Part shown: one piece after another, positions 38,949-47,673 of the stretch
Layout of the letters: each line of letters opens with the position of its first letter
Position numbering within the stretch: position 1 is the stretch's first letter
Source of the DNA: JAPWJZ01 sp964575605
GTDB taxonomy: Bacteria > Pseudomonadota > Alphaproteobacteria > Micavibrionales > UBA2020
Direction of reading: 5' to 3'
Length of the DNA stretch: 64,000 bases
Assembly: GCA_964575605.1 (NCBI GenBank)
Contig: CAZNRN010000006.1
Span: 1-64,000, forward strand
Notes under the pieces: generated by a model
Told to the model about the DNA's origin: nothing
The model's database searches: none
Seen by the model: the letters and a program-made list of their open reading frames with translations, nothing else
Program-made: the position numbers and the translations under genes

Positions 38949-40316
38949 TTACCCTCGTCCCCTGGCCAGCAAGGCCGCAATATCGGTGCGCGCGGCGGAC
39001 AGCGCGGGCACGACACCCGCGGTGATGCCGACGCCCGCGCCCAGCGCCAGCAGCAGGGCGTCCAGCGACGAAAGCTGCAGCAGCGTGGCAGGCAGGACGA
39101 TGCCGCGCAGGCTTTCCACCTGCACCGCGACCGTATAGGCCGCAAGATGGCCCAGCACGATCCCGGCGGCCGTCCCCGCCAGCGACAGCGCCGCACCCTC
39201 GCACATCACCGTGGCGAAAAGCGCCGCAGGGGAGGCGCCCAGCACGCGCAGCACGCCAAGGTCATAGCGCCGCGCCGCCAGGCCCGAGGCCAGCGCCGAG
39301 AGCAGCATCAGCCCCGACAGCGCGATAAAGCCCAGGCCAAGCACGCCCAGCACATCGCGGCCCATGCCCATCATCGACGCCAGCCGTGCGACTTCGTAGG
39401 CGGGGCTTGCCGCCTGCAGGCCCGATTGCGCGTTGATCTGCCGTGGCAGGCTCATCACCGCCATGGGGCTCCTCGTCTTCAGCAGCAGCGCGGTGATTTG
39501 ATGCTCCGGCGCCTCGCCTTCGTCATGATCATGATCGTGGTCTTCATGCGCATGGTCATCATCGCCGTCGTCATGGTGATGTTCCGCGGCTTCGTCGTGG
39601 TCATGGTCTTCATGGTCGTGGTCTTCATGCGCATGCTCGTCGTCGCCATCCTCATGATGGTGGCCTTCCGCCTCCTCCTCGCCTTCATCCCCGTCATCAT
39701 GGTGATGATGGTGGTGATGCAGCTCCTGGACGCTCTTGACCGATGTCACGATCAGCCGGTCCAGCACAGTGCCGGTGGGCGCAAGGCGCCCGGTGATTTT
39801 ATACAGGTGGTCCTTGTGGATATCGGTGCTTTCCGCCGACAACCCGTGCGCGCCCGCGAAACTGTCGCCGGTGTTCAGACCGGTCGCGGCGCCCGCCACG
39901 GCTTCGAAGGGGGCATCGAAAACCTTGCCCTCCGCCAGGCTGCCGCCCAGCAGGCTGATATATTCCGGCGTCGTGCCCGCAATGCGGAAACCGTGGTAAT
40001 TGTCGCCCAGCGCCAGCGGGATCGCCTCTTTTACCTGCGGGTTATGCGCGATTTTATCGGCATCGTCGGCATGGATGTTACCGGTCGGCACATCGGCGTG
40101 GTAGATGGTCGACAACACCAGCTGCAGCGGGCTGCCTTTGGCGCCCACCACGATGTCGATGCCCTCGGCGTTGCGCGCGAAACCGCGGTTCACCGATTGC
40201 GACAGCAGGAAAATGGCGCAGAGCAGCGCCACGCCCGCGGCCGCCGCCGCAAAGCAGAGGAAGGATTGCATCTTGCGCGTGCGGATGGACGCGATGGAAA
40301 GGGAAAGGGGGTTCAT
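38949..40316 (-). CDS. FtsX/MacB-type ABC permease with His/Asp-rich loop (zinc-type)
   Basis: 455 residues: N-terminal helix (about 18-40), a large periplasmic region, then three C-terminal helices (about 325-345, 370-395, 420-440), the FtsX arrangement. Residues 200-272 hold 25 His among Asp/Glu (HHHHHHHDDGDEGEEE, then HHHEDGDDEHAHEDHD), and the block recurs internally. This strongly suggests binding of Zn2+ or a similar metal. It overlaps the ATPase gene (ATGA) upstream and sits 10 bases from the DUF3299 gene downstream. Related to ZrgB-like permeases by context. Confidence 0.88.
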   Translation of the reverse strand: MNPLSLSIASIRTRKMQSFLCFAAAAAGVALLCAIFLLSQSVNRGFARNAEGIDIVVGAKGSPLQLVLSTIYHADVPTGNIHADDADKIAHNPQVKEAIPLALGDNYHGFRIAGTTPEYISLLGGSLAEGKVFDAPFEAVAGAATGLNTGDSFAGAHGLSAESTDIHKDHLYKITGRLAPTGTVLDRLIVTSVKSVQELHHHHHHHDDGDEGEEEAEGHHHEDGDDEHAHEDHDHEDHDHDEAAEHHHDDGDDDHAHEDHDHDHDEGEAPEHQITALLLKTRSPMAVMSLPRQINAQSGLQAASPAYEVARLASMMGMGRDVLGVLGLGFIALSGLMLLSALASGLAARRYDLGVLRVLGASPAALFATVMCEGAALSLAGTAAGIVLGHLAAYTVAVQVESLRGIVLPATLLQLSSLDALLLALGAGVGITAGVVPALSAARTDIAALLARGRG

Positions 40317-40966
40317 GCGGCCTCGCTTGCCCGCCCGTCAAGGCGGATGATGGTGGTGAAGTTTTTGGTGATGCGCGCGTCATGCGTGGCGACGACAAGC
40401 GCGGCCCTGGTGTCCTCGGCCTGCTGCGTCAGCAGCCGGATGACGGCCTCCGCATTGGCGTCGTCGAGCGCCGAGGTCGGCTCGTCCGCCACCAGCACTT
40501 TCGGGCGGTTCAGCACCGCGCGGGCGATGGCGCCGCGCTGCTGTTCGCCCTGGCTCAGGGCATCGGGCCTGCGGTGCGCCTTGGCGCCCAGGCCAAGGCT
40601 TTCCAGCAGCGCGTCGATGCGTTTTTCATCCCGCGGCGCGCCCGCCATGTCGGCCGCCAGCGCGACATTCTGCCGCAGGCTGAGCGAGGGCAGCAGGTGC
40701 AGCGACTGGAATACGAAGCCGAAATTGCGCCCGCGCAATGTGTCGCGCGCGCGGGGCGGCAGGGCGTAAATATCGCTTCCCTCGAACAGCGCCTTGCCCG
40801 CGGCGGGCTGCAGCAGCCCCGCCATCACGGACAGCAAGGTGGTTTTGCCCGAGCCGGAAGGGCCCAGGATGGCAAGGCGTTCGCCCGCCTTGATCGTCAA
40901 ATCAGGGAATTCAAGCGACGGCGCCGTGCCGCGCACGACGCGGATCCCGCGTGTTTCAAGAAGCAT
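40313..40966 (-). CDS. LolD/MacB-type ABC ATPase
   Basis: 217 residues. ILGPSGSGKTTLLSVMAG (Walker A), ALSQGEQQRGAIARAVLNRPKVLVADEPTSALD (signature and Walker B), and the H-loop ATHDARI. LolD-like ATPases pair with FtsX-type permeases, here the His-loop permease whose start overlaps its stop. The pair could drive periplasmic or outer-membrane metal handling. Confidence 0.92.
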   Translation of the reverse strand: MLLETRGIRVVRGTAPSLEFPDLTIKAGERLAILGPSGSGKTTLLSVMAGLLQPAAGKALFEGSDIYALPPRARDTLRGRNFGFVFQSLHLLPSLSLRQNVALAADMAGAPRDEKRIDALLESLGLGAKAHRRPDALSQGEQQRGAIARAVLNRPKVLVADEPTSALDDANAEAVIRLLTQQAEDTRAALVVATHDARITKNFTTIIRLDGRASEAA

Positions 40967-41012
40967 GGCTGCTCCTCCTTCATATCGTTGCTAAAAAAAA
41001 GAAATCGGGGTT

Positions 41013-41330
41013 TTAGCAGACGGAAGGGGGGCCGGTGGAAAGATAGGGTTTTGCGCTGATGCCGCGCAGGGCGGTGGCGGCTGGCTGCGGGACGGGGACG
41101 TCGGGCAGCGGCGCGGCGGGCAGGGCGAGGGGCGCGGGCGCCGCAGCGGCGGCCAGGGCCTTGCCGGTCTGCGAAATGCCGCAATCGTCCTCGTGCTGGC
41201 CATGCGCCAGCTTGCTGAAAAGGTGCAGCGGCGCATGCTGGATCGCAATAAACTGCGCCAGCAACAGCAGCGCCGCCAGCGCCAGCGCCGTCAAAATCCG
41301 CGATTCACGATGTGCCGCCTGTGTCGACAT
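41013..41330 (-). CDS. Small exported protein at head of metal-transport operon
   Basis: 105 residues; N-terminal helix ALALAALLLLAQFIAIQHA (about 14-32) then QHAPLHLFSKLAHGQHEDDCG, rich in His, followed by an Ala/Pro linker. Reminiscent of the DUF2946-type small proteins seen beside metal transporters, but I cannot confirm the family. It lies 46 bases upstream of the ATPase on the same strand. Confidence 0.55.
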   Translation of the reverse strand: MSTQAAHRESRILTALALAALLLLAQFIAIQHAPLHLFSKLAHGQHEDDCGISQTGKALAAAAAPAPLALPAAPLPDVPVPQPAATALRGISAKPYLSTGPPSVC

Positions 41331-41421
41331 GTCGCGACTCTAGGCCTCCCGGGGCGATAGAGTCAAGAAAGCCGCCATTTAGCGATTTACTCAAAGGCTA
41401 CAAGCCTTTACGGTGACGCGC

Positions 41422-42585
41422 ATGAAAATGTTTATCGTCATGATGGCCAGCTTTATGGCCGCGGTTGCCATCTCCATCGATGCCATGCTGCCGGCGCTCG
41501 ATTATATCGGGCGCGACCTGGGCGTGACCGACCCAAACCACACGCAGTTTATCCTCGTGCTTATCTTCCTTGGCATGGCGGCGGGGCAGTTGATCTGCGG
41601 GCCGCTGTCGGATGCGGAGGGACGTAAAAGGGTTTTGTACGGCGGCCTCGCGGTTTATGCGGCGGGGGCGGTGGTCAGCCTTTTTGCGACCTCGATGCCG
41701 GTGATGCTGGCGGGGCGGCTGTTGCAGGGGTTGGGCGTCTCGGGGCCTTATGTCAGTGCCGTGGCGATCGTGCGCGACAAGTTCAGCGGCGCGGAAATGG
41801 CGCGCGTGATGTCGCTGGTGATGATGATCTTCGTGGCCGTGCCCGCCATCGCGCCCGCGCTGGGGCAGGCGATTTTGTTCTATGCCTCGTGGCGTTATAT
41901 TTTCGGCCTGCTGCTGCTGGTGGCGGTGGGGATGACGGTCTGGGTTTACTTCGGGCTTGAAGAAACCTTGCCGCCTGAAAAGCGCATTCCCTTGCGCCTT
42001 AAAGACATCGGCGCGGGTTTTCGTGAAGTTTTATCGACGCGCGTGACGGCGGGATATATGGTCTGCATGGGCCTGGTGTTCGGCGGCTTTATCGGCTACC
42101 TGAACTCGACGCGCCAGATTTTCCAGGACATGTTCGGCACAGGGCCGATGTTCAGCGCGTACTTCGGCGGCCTCGCGATTATCTTCGGCGCGTCGTCGCT
42201 TTTGAATTCGCGCATCGTCAAGAAGTTCGGCATGCGCAAATTGTGCCGTATGGCGGCGGTCGCTATTGCGGTGACCTCGGCGCTGTACCTTGTCTGGCTG
42301 TATACCATGGGGGCGGGGCTCTGGACGTTTGTGCTGTATGTTTCCGTGCCTTACTTTGCGATGGGGCTGATGTTCGGCAATTTGAATGCGATTGCGATGG
42401 AGCCCATGGGGCATATCGCGGGCATTGCCTCGGCGGTGACGGGGGCGGTGTCGTCCATCATTTCGCTCTGCATCGGCACCACCGTGGGGCAGATGTTCGA
42501 CGGGACGCTGGTGCCGGTGACGCTGGGTTTTATGGGGGTCAGCCTTGCATCGCTCCTGATGATGCGTATTGCGGATAAGAATTGA
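41422..42585 (+). CDS. MFS drug-resistance transporter, Bcr/CflA type
   Basis: 387 residues from the ATG at 41422 (a GTG nine bases upstream is in frame). Twelve hydrophobic segments. SDAEGRKRVLYGG is the loop 2-3 MFS motif, and SIDAMLPALDYIGRDL and RLLQGLGVSGPYVSAVAIVRD fit the Bcr/CflA family of proton-driven efflux pumps. Substrate unknown. Confidence 0.88.
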   Translation: MKMFIVMMASFMAAVAISIDAMLPALDYIGRDLGVTDPNHTQFILVLIFLGMAAGQLICGPLSDAEGRKRVLYGGLAVYAAGAVVSLFATSMPVMLAGRLLQGLGVSGPYVSAVAIVRDKFSGAEMARVMSLVMMIFVAVPAIAPALGQAILFYASWRYIFGLLLLVAVGMTVWVYFGLEETLPPEKRIPLRLKDIGAGFREVLSTRVTAGYMVCMGLVFGGFIGYLNSTRQIFQDMFGTGPMFSAYFGGLAIIFGASSLLNSRIVKKFGMRKLCRMAAVAIAVTSALYLVWLYTMGAGLWTFVLYVSVPYFAMGLMFGNLNAIAMEPMGHIAGIASAVTGAVSSIISLCIGTTVGQMFDGTLVPVTLGFMGVSLASLLMMRIADKN

Positions 42586-42617
42586 CATAATCAAGCAATC
42601 GGGCTAGGCTACTTCGC

Positions 42618-43349
42618 ATGTTGAAAGATTATTCCATCGAACCGAAAGACGGCAAAAAGCCCGAGTATGTGGTGATTTTCTTCCACGGCCTCGGCTCATG
42701 CGGCGCGTCGATGCAGAGCTGGGCGGGAGGCCTGCTGTCGGCGCAGCTGCCGGAGGCAAAGCTGGTCTTCCCCGACGGCCCGATGGAATGGGGGCAGGAC
42801 GGGGAGGGGAACAAGTACTATTCATGGTTCCCGATCAAGGACCTCATCGACGGCGACAAAATTCCCGACAAGGCCGAAATCGGCCGCCGCGCCACGGCTG
42901 CGGCGAAAGACATGAACGCCTATATAGATGAAGTGATCAAACGCGAAGGCATCACGGAAGACCGCGTCATTATTGCAGGTTTTTCAATGGGCGGCACGAT
43001 GGCGGTCTATACCGCCCTGCAGCGCGATACGCCTGTTGCAGGCGTTTACGCGCTCTCCGGCGGCGCGCTCGAGCTTGAAAATATCGGCCCCGTGAAATCG
43101 ATGCCGCCCATCGGCCTTGTCGCGGGCGGGCTGGAGCAGCAGGATTATTCCGGCGCCCCGCATGCGGAGAAAGTGCATAAAGCCTTCGATAAAGCGGGCT
43201 TCTTCGCCGACTGCGTGATCGTGCCGGGGCAGAAGCACGAGATCAGCCCCAAATCGATGGAGCTGCTGGCGGTCTTCACCCGCGCCGTGACGGGCGAGCC
43301 TTTCAAGGCGAAGCAGGCCGCGGCACGGAACAAGCCGCCCTCGCCCTAA
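42618..43349 (+). CDS. Carboxylesterase / phospholipase alpha-beta hydrolase
   Basis: 243 residues, cytoplasmic. HGLGS oxyanion-side motif near residue 24, GFSMGG (nucleophile Ser near 121) and a C-terminal KHEIS His. The usual Asp is less clear: LVAGGLEQQDYSG replaces HGxxDxVV. The family (YpfH/Est-type) hydrolyses short acyl esters. It follows the MFS gene by 32 bases and may share its transcript. Confidence 0.8.
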   Translation: MLKDYSIEPKDGKKPEYVVIFFHGLGSCGASMQSWAGGLLSAQLPEAKLVFPDGPMEWGQDGEGNKYYSWFPIKDLIDGDKIPDKAEIGRRATAAAKDMNAYIDEVIKREGITEDRVIIAGFSMGGTMAVYTALQRDTPVAGVYALSGGALELENIGPVKSMPPIGLVAGGLEQQDYSGAPHAEKVHKAFDKAGFFADCVIVPGQKHEISPKSMELLAVFTRAVTGEPFKAKQAAARNKPPSP

Positions 43350-43362
43350 TCCCGATCCCGCC

Positions 43363-43390
43363 TTGACCCGCCCTGAAATCGCGTTATGTA
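43363..43390 (+). promoter_or_regulatory. Promoter-like TTGACC-N16-TATGTA
   Basis: The hexamers lie 223 bases upstream of the MepK-like gene, followed by a dyad CCATAAT-N5-ATTATGG at 43403-43421, which may be an operator. Confidence 0.4.
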
Positions 43391-43402
43391 AACTAAATAC
43401 TG

Positions 43403-43421
43403 CCATAATCTCGCATTATGG
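43403..43421. promoter_or_regulatory. Dyad CCATAAT-N5-ATTATGG
   Basis: Seven-base inverted repeat just downstream of the promoter-like hexamers. The half site AATTATGG appears again at 43512, 6500 and 49863. Confidence 0.4.
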
Positions 43422-43612
43422 TAAATTTTTAGAACGCGCAGAAAATGCGGTGCCGCAACAATCAGGGAACAAGCTTGCGGCTCAAGGGCAAAATCAATCC
43501 ATAAATTCCAAAATTATGGAATTAAAACAGAGATTTATTCTTGAAAGCCCGTATTATTTGTTATTCTCTACTGGGGATTAGCGAAGTGTTAACGAATAAA
43601 TGGGGTAAACTC

Positions 43613-44227
43613 ATGAAACGCTTTATCGACCCGGCCGCGCTTATGGCCGCGAACAGCAATGCCGCCGAACAGTTCCAGTCCGACCGCCGCGGCTTCCTGA
43701 AGGGCGGCGCCATCGCGCTGGCCGCTTTGGGCTTCTGGACACCTGATCTCGCTTTCGCCTCCGCCCCCGCCAGCATGGCGATCAAGGGCCGCGAGATGAA
43801 GCTTGTCAACGCCCATACCGGCGAGAAATTCACCGGCGAATACTGGTACAACGGCAAATACCTGCCGGACGCTTTCGGCGAGATCAAATCCGTCATGAAA
43901 GACCACCGCACGGGCGAGCGCTATCCCATCGACCCGCGCCTGATGGACATCATGTATGTGATGCAGCACCGCCTCGGCAACTACACGCCGTTTGAAGTGT
44001 TCTCGGGCTACCGTTCCGAAAAAACCAACGCCAAGCTGCGCAAGGGCAGCCACGGCGTCGCGCGCCACAGCCTGCACATGACCGGCCAGGCCTGCGACCT
44101 CAACCTGCCCGGCACGAGCCTGTCGTCGGTGCGCAACGCGGCGATCAAGCTGAATTCTGGCGGCGTCGGCTATTACGCACGCTCCAACTTCGTGCACGTC
44201 GATACCGGACGTGTCCGCCACTGGTAA
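43613..44227 (+). CDS. DUF882/MepK-like murein endopeptidase with Tat-type leader
   Basis: 204 residues from the ATG at 43613 (GGGG upstream). A twin-arginine leader lies at 21-55 (SDRRGFLKGGAIALAALGF), then the M15-type domain: FSGYRSEKTNAKLRKGSHGVARHSLHMTGQACDLNLPG with zinc-ligand H in SLHM and D in ACDL, and FVHVDTGRVRHW with the last His. The E. coli relative MepK cleaves mDap-mDap cross-links in peptidoglycan. Tat export suits the family. A terminator follows. Confidence 0.9.
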   Translation: MKRFIDPAALMAANSNAAEQFQSDRRGFLKGGAIALAALGFWTPDLAFASAPASMAIKGREMKLVNAHTGEKFTGEYWYNGKYLPDAFGEIKSVMKDHRTGERYPIDPRLMDIMYVMQHRLGNYTPFEVFSGYRSEKTNAKLRKGSHGVARHSLHMTGQACDLNLPGTSLSSVRNAAIKLNSGGVGYYARSNFVHVDTGRVRHW

Positions 44228-44241
44228 GAAGATAGCGATTT

Positions 44242-44274
44242 AAAAAAGCCCGGCAGCAATGCCGGGCTTTTTTA
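44242..44274 (+). terminator. Rho-independent terminator after the MepK-like gene
   Basis: AAAAAAGCCCGGCA, loop GCAA, TGCCGGGCTTTTTT. It stands between the convergent endopeptidase and ABC-2 permease genes and could serve both. Confidence 0.92.
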
Positions 44275-44298
44275 TTAATCCAGCCTGTCGCGCAAGCG

Positions 44299-45453
44299 TC
44301 AATCAAGCGTCTGCCGGTACCGCTTCATCGCGATAAAGGTAATCACCACCATAAACGCCAGCTGCGGCCAGAGGTGCGGCCATATCTGGATAAGGTCATT
44401 GCCCTTCAGCAATATGCCGCGCGAGATATTGATGAAATGCGTGGCCGGCAGCATATTGCCGATCCACTGCGCCCATTCCGGCATGCCGCGGAAGGGGAAG
44501 ATAAAGCCAGAGAGCATGAAGGACGGCATCATCATCATCATCGAGGCCTGCAGCGCCTGCGCCTGGTTCTGCGCCGCCGCGGATAAGGTAAAGCCCAGCG
44601 CCATGTTGCAGGTGATGAACACGAACAACGCACCCGACAATAACCACAAGCTGCCCAATATCGGGATCGCGAACAGCAGTTTCGCCACCACCACGACGAT
44701 AAAGGCCTGGATGTAGCCGATGATGACATAGGGCGCGATCTTGCCGATCATCACCTCCAGCGGGCGGCAGGGCATGGCCAGCAGGTTTTCCATCGACCCG
44801 CGCTCGCGCTCCTTCGTCATCGTCATCGCCGTCATCATGATGCCCGTCATGGTCAGCAGGATGGCAATCAGCCCGGGCACGATGTTGTAGCGCGTGAAGC
44901 CTTCCGGGTTGTACATGCGCTGCAAAATCACCTCGACCGGCGGGGCGGATTGCTTCAGGTCTTCCGTCGCGCCCCTTAATTCCTGCCGCGCCACGCGGTC
45001 GATCGCGCCCGAGAGCGACGCCAGCGCGCCCGAGGTCGCGACAGGGTCGGTCGCGTCGGCCTGCACCAGAATCTTCGGCCTGTCGCCGCGCACCAGATCG
45101 CGGCCGAAATTTTCAGGTATGGTGATGATGAACTGCGCCCGCCCCGAATGCACAAGGTCCATCGCCTCGGCCTCCGTCCGGGGTTCATAGGCGATGTGGA
45201 AATACGAGGTATTGTTCAGCCCCGCCACCACGCTGCGCGCGAAACTGCCGTGGTCCTGCACCAGCATCGCGGCGGGCAGGTGGCGTGGGTCGTTGTTCAG
45301 CGCATAGCCGAACAGCAGCAATTGCATCAAAGGCAGGACAACAATCATGCGCAGCGTCATCCGGTCGCGCCGCAGCTGCGTGAATTCTTTCTTCAACACC
45401 GCATAGGTGCGGCGGAAGGAAAAGCGTTCGGCAGAGCCTTCGGGTTTAGGCAT
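44299..45453 (-). CDS. ABC-2 type efflux permease (YbhS/YbhR-like)
   Basis: 384 residues. One N-terminal helix (about 36-55), a large periplasmic loop (about 60-200), then five C-terminal helices, the ABC2_membrane_3 layout. TKERERGSMENLLAMPCRPLEVMIGKIAPY is the family signature. With the ATPase and membrane fusion protein upstream it resembles E. coli YbhGFSR; only one permease gene is present, so it probably works as a homodimer. Confidence 0.9.
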   Translation of the reverse strand: MPKPEGSAERFSFRRTYAVLKKEFTQLRRDRMTLRMIVVLPLMQLLLFGYALNNDPRHLPAAMLVQDHGSFARSVVAGLNNTSYFHIAYEPRTEAEAMDLVHSGRAQFIITIPENFGRDLVRGDRPKILVQADATDPVATSGALASLSGAIDRVARQELRGATEDLKQSAPPVEVILQRMYNPEGFTRYNIVPGLIAILLTMTGIMMTAMTMTKERERGSMENLLAMPCRPLEVMIGKIAPYVIIGYIQAFIVVVVAKLLFAIPILGSLWLLSGALFVFITCNMALGFTLSAAAQNQAQALQASMMMMMPSFMLSGFIFPFRGMPEWAQWIGNMLPATHFINISRGILLKGNDLIQIWPHLWPQLAFMVVITFIAMKRYRQTLD

Positions 45454-45477
45454 TTAACACCCACCTTTCCCCAAGCG

Positions 45478-45584
45478 CCACCCCGCCGACGGGCGGGGTC
45501 CGGTGCGGCCGACAGGCCGCCTTAATGGCTGCCGTAAAAACGCAGCTGCGCTGCGTACCGGACCCCGCCCGTCGGCGGGGTGGT
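45478..45584. repeat. Palindromic dispersed repeat, copy 1
   Basis: A 107-bp element between the permease and ATPase genes. The ends are inverted (CCACCCCGCCGACGGG... and its complement), each arm also holding a smaller hairpin CCCCGCC-GACG-GGCGGGG. The interior runs GCGGCC...AAAACGCAGCTGCG. Copy 2 at 46581-46686 is the same sequence in inverted orientation. It is too small to encode a transposase, so it is REP/MITE-like. Confidence 0.88.
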
Positions 45585-45617
45585 GTGTGAGGGGAGAGTG
45601 TGCGCAAAGGCCGAAAT

Positions 45618-46565
45618 TCACTTCCCGCCCTCCCCGACAAACGCATCCTTAGACCCCGCCATGTAATGGATGAACACATCCTCGAACGACGGCTCCGAGC
45701 GTTTCCACTGCATGTCGGCCTGCGCCATATAGGGCTGCAGCGCGGCCTCCAGCTTCGCTTCGTCCACGCCGCTCACGTGCAAACTGTCGCCGAACGGCGC
45801 GACGGTGGCGATCGCCGGGTCGTGTTCCAGTTTTTTCGCCAGCTCCATCAGGCGCGGGCCTTTCACCACCCAGGTGTGCAGCCCTGCGCCCGACAGCACT
45901 TCCTTGATGGTGCCCTGCGTCACCAGCTTGCCGTAGGACATGTAAATGATGGCGTGGCAGCGTTCGGCCTCGTCCATGTAATGCGTGCTGACCAGCACGG
46001 TAATCCCGCGCGCGGCCAGATGGTGGATCTCGTCCCAGAATTCGCGCCGCGCCTTGGGGTCGACGCCCGCGGTGGGTTCGTCCAGCAGCAGTAATTCCGG
46101 TTCGTGCAGGATGGATGCCGCAAGCGCAAGGCGCTGCTTCCACCCGCCCGACAACTGCCCCGCCAGCTGTTTCTGGCGGTTGGTCAGGCCAAGGCCGGCC
46201 AGCGTGTCGTCGACGCGCTGCTTGATGTTATCGAGGCCATACATCTCCGCCACGAAATTCAGGTTCTCGCGGATGCTGAGGTCCTCCCAATAGCTGAATT
46301 TCTGCGTCATGTAGCCGATGCGGCGCTTGATGGCCGCCGACTGCGTGCGGATATCGAAGCCGAGGCAGGTGCCTTCGCCCGCATCCGGCGTCAGAAGCCC
46401 GCAAATCATCCGCATCGTGGTCGTCTTGCCGGAACCGTTCGGCCCCAGGAACCCGTAAATCTTCCCCTTCGGCACGCGGATATCCACGCCGTCGACGGCC
46501 TTCTTGCCGTTGAAGGATTTTTTAAGGCCGCGGACGTCGATGGCGAATTCTTCTGTCATGTGCAA
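45618..46565 (-). CDS. ABC-2 efflux ATPase (YbhF-like, single domain)
   Basis: 315 residues. GFLGPNGSGKTTTMRMICGLL (Walker A), LSGGWKQRLALAASIL (signature), LLLLDEPTAGVDP (Walker B), STHYMDEAERC (H-loop). Drug/metal ABC-2 ATPases carry this GGW variant of the signature. E. coli YbhF has two ATPase domains in one chain; here there is one. The C-terminal ~90 residues are the usual DUF4162-type tail. It is flanked on both sides by copies of the palindromic repeat. Confidence 0.92.
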   Translation of the reverse strand: MHMTEEFAIDVRGLKKSFNGKKAVDGVDIRVPKGKIYGFLGPNGSGKTTTMRMICGLLTPDAGEGTCLGFDIRTQSAAIKRRIGYMTQKFSYWEDLSIRENLNFVAEMYGLDNIKQRVDDTLAGLGLTNRQKQLAGQLSGGWKQRLALAASILHEPELLLLDEPTAGVDPKARREFWDEIHHLAARGITVLVSTHYMDEAERCHAIIYMSYGKLVTQGTIKEVLSGAGLHTWVVKGPRLMELAKKLEHDPAIATVAPFGDSLHVSGVDEAKLEAALQPYMAQADMQWKRSEPSFEDVFIHYMAGSKDAFVGEGGK

Positions 46566-46580
46566 TTCTTGCCATCAATA

Positions 46581-46686
46581 CCACCCCGCCGACGGGCGGG
46601 GTCCGGTACGCAGCGCAGCTGCGTTTTTTCGTCAGCCATTAAGGCGGCCTTTCGGCCGCACCGGATGCCGCCCGTCGGCGGCATGG
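46581..46686. repeat. Palindromic dispersed repeat, copy 2 (inverted)
   Basis: 106 bp between the ATPase and membrane fusion protein genes. Its interior (ACGCAGCGCAGCTGCG..GGCGGCC) is the reverse complement of copy 1 with about ten differences. The right arm is altered (GATGCCGCCC for GACCCCGCCC). Confidence 0.88.
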
Positions 46687-46719
46687 CGCAGGGTGAGAGT
46701 GATGTGCTCAAAGCCACAC

Positions 46720-47673
46720 TCACTTCACCACCTCCACATCCACCGGCAAGCCCAGTTTTAACCGGCTGTCAAAAGCATCCGGTTTCGCCTCCACCATAAA
46801 CACCAGTTTCTGGCGGCTCTCGACGCTGTAGATCACCGGCGGGGTGAATTCGGCTTCGGCGGCGATGAAGGTTATCTTCGCGGCAATCGGCGCGCCGCAG
46901 CCGTCGCAGGACAGCGACACGGCTTGCCCTTCCTTCAGCTGCGCGATGCCCGATTGCGGCACGAAGAACCGCGCCTTGACGTGTTCGGGCTGCAATAAAC
47001 TGACAACGGGCTTGCCCGCCGCCACAAATTCGCCGGGGCGGTAGAAAGTATCCTCGACCTTCGCCGCGGCCGTCGCCACGGGTGCGGCCTCGGCCAGCCA
47101 GCGTTCCTGCTCGGCCAGTTTCTGCTTCGCCATCTCGACGGTCGCCGCGGCCGCGTCGATGCGGTCGATGCGCGCGCCCAGCTCGCTGGTTTTCAGCTGC
47201 GCGTCCAGTTCCTGTATGCGCGCGGTCGCGGTATCCTGCGCCATTTTCAATTTGTCGATTTCCGTCTTGCTGACCGCGCCGGTTTTCACCAGCGGGATGG
47301 AACGCGTATATTCCGCCGCCGCCTGCTCCAGCGTCGCCACGGCCTGTTCACGCTGCTTGACGACAATCTCGATCTCTTCCGCGCGTTCGCCTTTTTTAAG
47401 GTCCGCCAGTTCGGCCTCGGCCTTGGCGATTTCGGCCTTCGCCGCGTCGCGCTGCGCCGTCAGCATCGTCAGGTCGATCGAAAACAGCTTCGCACCCGCG
47501 GCCACCTGCTGCCCGCGCTCGACATCAAGCGTCTTCAGCACGCCGTCCGACGAGGGCGCGACCATCACGAACTCGCCCTCGATATATCCCTGCAGCTTTT
47601 CCTCGTCCTGCTGGCAGGCGACGAGCCAGAGCAGGGGGATAATGAACAGCAGGCGTTTGATGCCGGGTTTCAT
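46720..47673 (-). CDS. HlyD-family membrane fusion lipoprotein (YbhG-like)
   Basis: 317 residues. Lipobox LLWLVAC places the lipidated Cys at 20. A biotinyl-lipoyl half domain (about 35-70), a long coiled-coil hairpin (about 75-200, AEIAKAEAELADLKK ... KQKLAEQERW) and the second lipoyl/beta-barrel part (about 205-317) follow. It links the ABC-2 exporter to an outer-membrane channel; no TolC gene is in the window. Its start overlaps the regulator stop by four bases. Confidence 0.9.
   Translation of the reverse strand: MKPGIKRLLFIIPLLWLVACQQDEEKLQGYIEGEFVMVAPSSDGVLKTLDVERGQQVAAGAKLFSIDLTMLTAQRDAAKAEIAKAEAELADLKKGERAEEIEIVVKQREQAVATLEQAAAEYTRSIPLVKTGAVSKTEIDKLKMAQDTATARIQELDAQLKTSELGARIDRIDAAAATVEMAKQKLAEQERWLAEAAPVATAAAKVEDTFYRPGEFVAAGKPVVSLLQPEHVKARFFVPQSGIAQLKEGQAVSLSCDGCGAPIAAKITFIAAEAEFTPPVIYSVESRQKLVFMVEAKPDAFDSRLKLGLPVDVEVVK

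Noticed and set aside
39479..39720. Low-complexity ATG/CAT-rich DNA as possible noncoding repeat
   Set aside because: It is the His/Asp codon run of the permease loop, in frame with no interruption.
43363..43581. 72-codon frame in the gap before the MepK-like gene
   Set aside because: No ribosome site, no motif, AT-rich promoter-like region.
45446..45679. 77-codon frame through the palindromic repeat (PPRRRAGSGTQRSC)
   Set aside because: Translation of the repeat element itself; the same peptide appears from copy 2 on the other strand.
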